This document shows positions 62,271 through 64,000 of a DNA stretch of 64,000 nt, in pieces. The translations under genes were made by a program, and so were the position numbers. Every line of letters starts with the position of its first letter. The first letter of the stretch is position 1. This DNA comes from Nemania diffusa (Eukaryota; Ascomycota; Sordariomycetes; Xylariales; Xylariaceae): the NCBI GenBank assembly GCA_038501195.1, contig JBBPUQ010000007.1, positions 3,201,501 through 3,265,500 on the forward strand, in the 5' to 3' direction. The notes beneath the pieces are model-generated. The model was not told the origin of the DNA, did not search any database, and worked only from the letters and a program-made list of their open reading frames with translations.

Positions 62271-64000
62271 CTTGAGTTCTTGGTAGATGGATGATTGAGT
62301 GGGTTTGTTATGTGTGCTGAAGGAGTTGTGAATATTGATGAGGTTGAGTTAAGCGAGATCATTTAAACTTACCTGGTTGCCTAGACTTTGATGGAGAGTT
62401 CGTAGTTGACGAGAGAGACAAGTATTGTCTCCTAACTATTGATTGATTAATGCCTTAGGTTATGAATAGAGAGTTGAATGAGAAACCTACTGATGAATTG
62501 CCAGTTGTGAGAATGGTATGCGTGCTGTGTGCGAGTTTTGTGTAACAATCTTGCAGGTTACATGTGTTGTGTGCGACGCAGGGATTTGCAGAAGATCGAT
62601 GAAGAGGGAGACAATCGCTCTTAGTTCAGGTCTGATGCTAAGAGTTGAGAGAAACGTATGTGAGATGGGATGCGATAGGAAGAGGGAAAGGGACGGTGGA
62701 GAAAAGGTAACACTTGGTGTTATGAGGTTGTGTAGGAAGAGTTATGGTGGGTAATTGCACTTGCAAGATACAGGAAACAGGTGAGTCAATATCGATACCG
62801 AGAACTACAAGAATTAGGCAAACAAGTTGGCAGGAACTGGGAGGTCGATGTGAGCTTTAGTTCCGTTGCTGTGGTGCTGTTGCACATGAAGAGACATAAA
62901 GCTAGAGCCTTGTGTACCACTTGCGGTCTACGTAACAGGTTCCTTCATATAACCCTCGCTGCACAAAATTTTGACTGAATTATCGATTTCGTATTGTTAA
63001 AGCTATTCTCCTAAAATAAGCTGCGAAAAGAATTATGAAAGATGCCACATTCAAATACAGTGCCTCTGAAAACCCCTTGTACCTCTAGTTTTACCCCCTA
63101 TTGAGTCAAAAGAAGGTAGGAAGGCACGACAAATCTTGCTGGAGTTATGAGATACATAGGGACGCGTAAGTTACTAGAGGACCTCGATTCCTATAGCTAC
63201 GTGTACTTCGGTACCTTGGTGAGGTACTATGTAGGTACCTGATAGAACCCAGTAATCTCCTTCTGTACCTGTAGAACATAATTATCGAGAGGGTAAAGCA
63301 AGCTTTAATACTATAATACCACGTATTATTTAGAACTGCGAGATACTTTACGTATACATTTAGTAGCAGATACCTGTTTCTACGCAAAAGCAGAGACACT
63401 TTCGTCATGATTAATCTTCAAGAGCTGGCAGCCGCCCTGTGGTTCAAGTGACGGTGAGCATGTAGAAGGCGAAACTTCTATAGTATAAGTTCAATATGTA
63501 CCTGCATGGTTATTTTTGAATTGCAGGCTTTGTTAGATGGTAAGAATTGCGATATCTCCCTTATACCTATCTAGGTAGGCTCTGCGGAAAGCAATCGAAA
63601 TATACCTAGGTAACTACAAGACGTGGCTGAAATCATGAACTTATAATTGGCAGTTACAAGTTCATTTCTGGCTCTTTAATCATGAGGCTACGATTTTTCC
63701 AAATAGATTACGTATGATACTGCCCACATAGACCAGTCTCGGATGTGGCACCAGTACATTGACTCAACACTCAGTAGGCTATCACGCTCCAAAGATTCGT
63801 CTATAGCATGAGATATTAGTGATTTCTCTGTATATCTAAAAGCTGCCGTAAACTCGGAAGACTAGTAAAACATGAACGCCAATCCTCTTGATAAAACAAA
63901 AGAAACCCAGGTCCAGAGAGTGTGTTCAGTAAGAATGTACAGTAGAAGGTGGTACAAAAACAAAGGAGAAAGTTGTTATGCAATGATCTTAAATCTCGTC
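62271..64000. other. gene-free right end
   Basis: No supportable gene. The frame at 62518-62754 is short and Cys-rich and resembles nothing known. The stretch up to about 62400 probably carries the promoter and leader of the small membrane protein. From 63180 onward GGTACC/CCTAGGT words recur (63210-63240, 63570-63615), as in the earlier desert. Confidence 0.5.

Noticed and set aside
1..64000. CRISPR array, bacterial operon or biosynthetic cluster
   Set aside because: Intron-containing eukaryotic genes throughout; no regularly spaced repeats and no clustered biosynthetic enzymes.

Overview
The window reads as nuclear DNA of a filamentous ascomycete (Pezizomycotina). A Sordariomycete, possibly in the Hypocreales, is my best guess from the wording of the conserved proteins; I cannot name a species. 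The evidence is short introns of about 45-130 bp with GT..AG ends and a WOPR regulator, SEC24, CFT2/CPSF100, a mitochondrial AsnRS and an LrgA-LrgB fusion membrane protein, all with typical fungal wording.

Layout. 1-5529 is gene-free. 5535-12720 is one complete LTR retrotransposon reduced to AT-saturated sequence: two 156-bp LTRs, an exact 5-bp target duplication AGCTT, and TG..CA ends still readable beneath C-to-T/G-to-A mutation. 12726-19418 is gene-free. A lone Pac2/Gti1-type WOPR regulator gene lies at 19419-20660 (minus). 20661-39016 is an 18-kb gene desert with microsatellites and a few decayed coding-like stretches. From 39 kb onward the window becomes a normal gene neighbourhood: SLM5-type mitochondrial AsnRS (39017-40694, minus), a DUF2263/microbial-type PARG-like protein (42567-43640, plus), a 4.6-kb gap with a GC-rich island, SEC24 (48256-51371, minus) divergent from CFT2 (52240-55222, plus), a 2.6-kb gap with a GTTAAC-rich array, a 2EXR-like protein (57838-58968, plus), an LrgA-LrgB-type membrane protein with five exons (59733-61630, plus) and a small single-pass membrane protein (61820-62270, minus).

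How the genes relate. They are housekeeping or regulatory genes of independent pathways: COPII secretion, mRNA 3'-end processing, mitochondrial translation, organic-acid or glycolate-type transport, and a developmental regulator. Nothing suggests a biosynthetic cluster. SEC24 and CFT2 share an 868-bp divergent promoter.

The most interesting signal is the mutation pattern of the dead retrotransposon. Surviving C residues almost always follow a purine, and surviving G residues almost always precede a pyrimidine, so TpC, CpC, GpA and GpG have nearly disappeared while many CpA/TpG sites remain. This differs from classical CpA-directed RIP. In each LTR the outer edge is less mutated than the inner side. 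All gene models were built by hand from reading frames and splice signals; no database search was possible.
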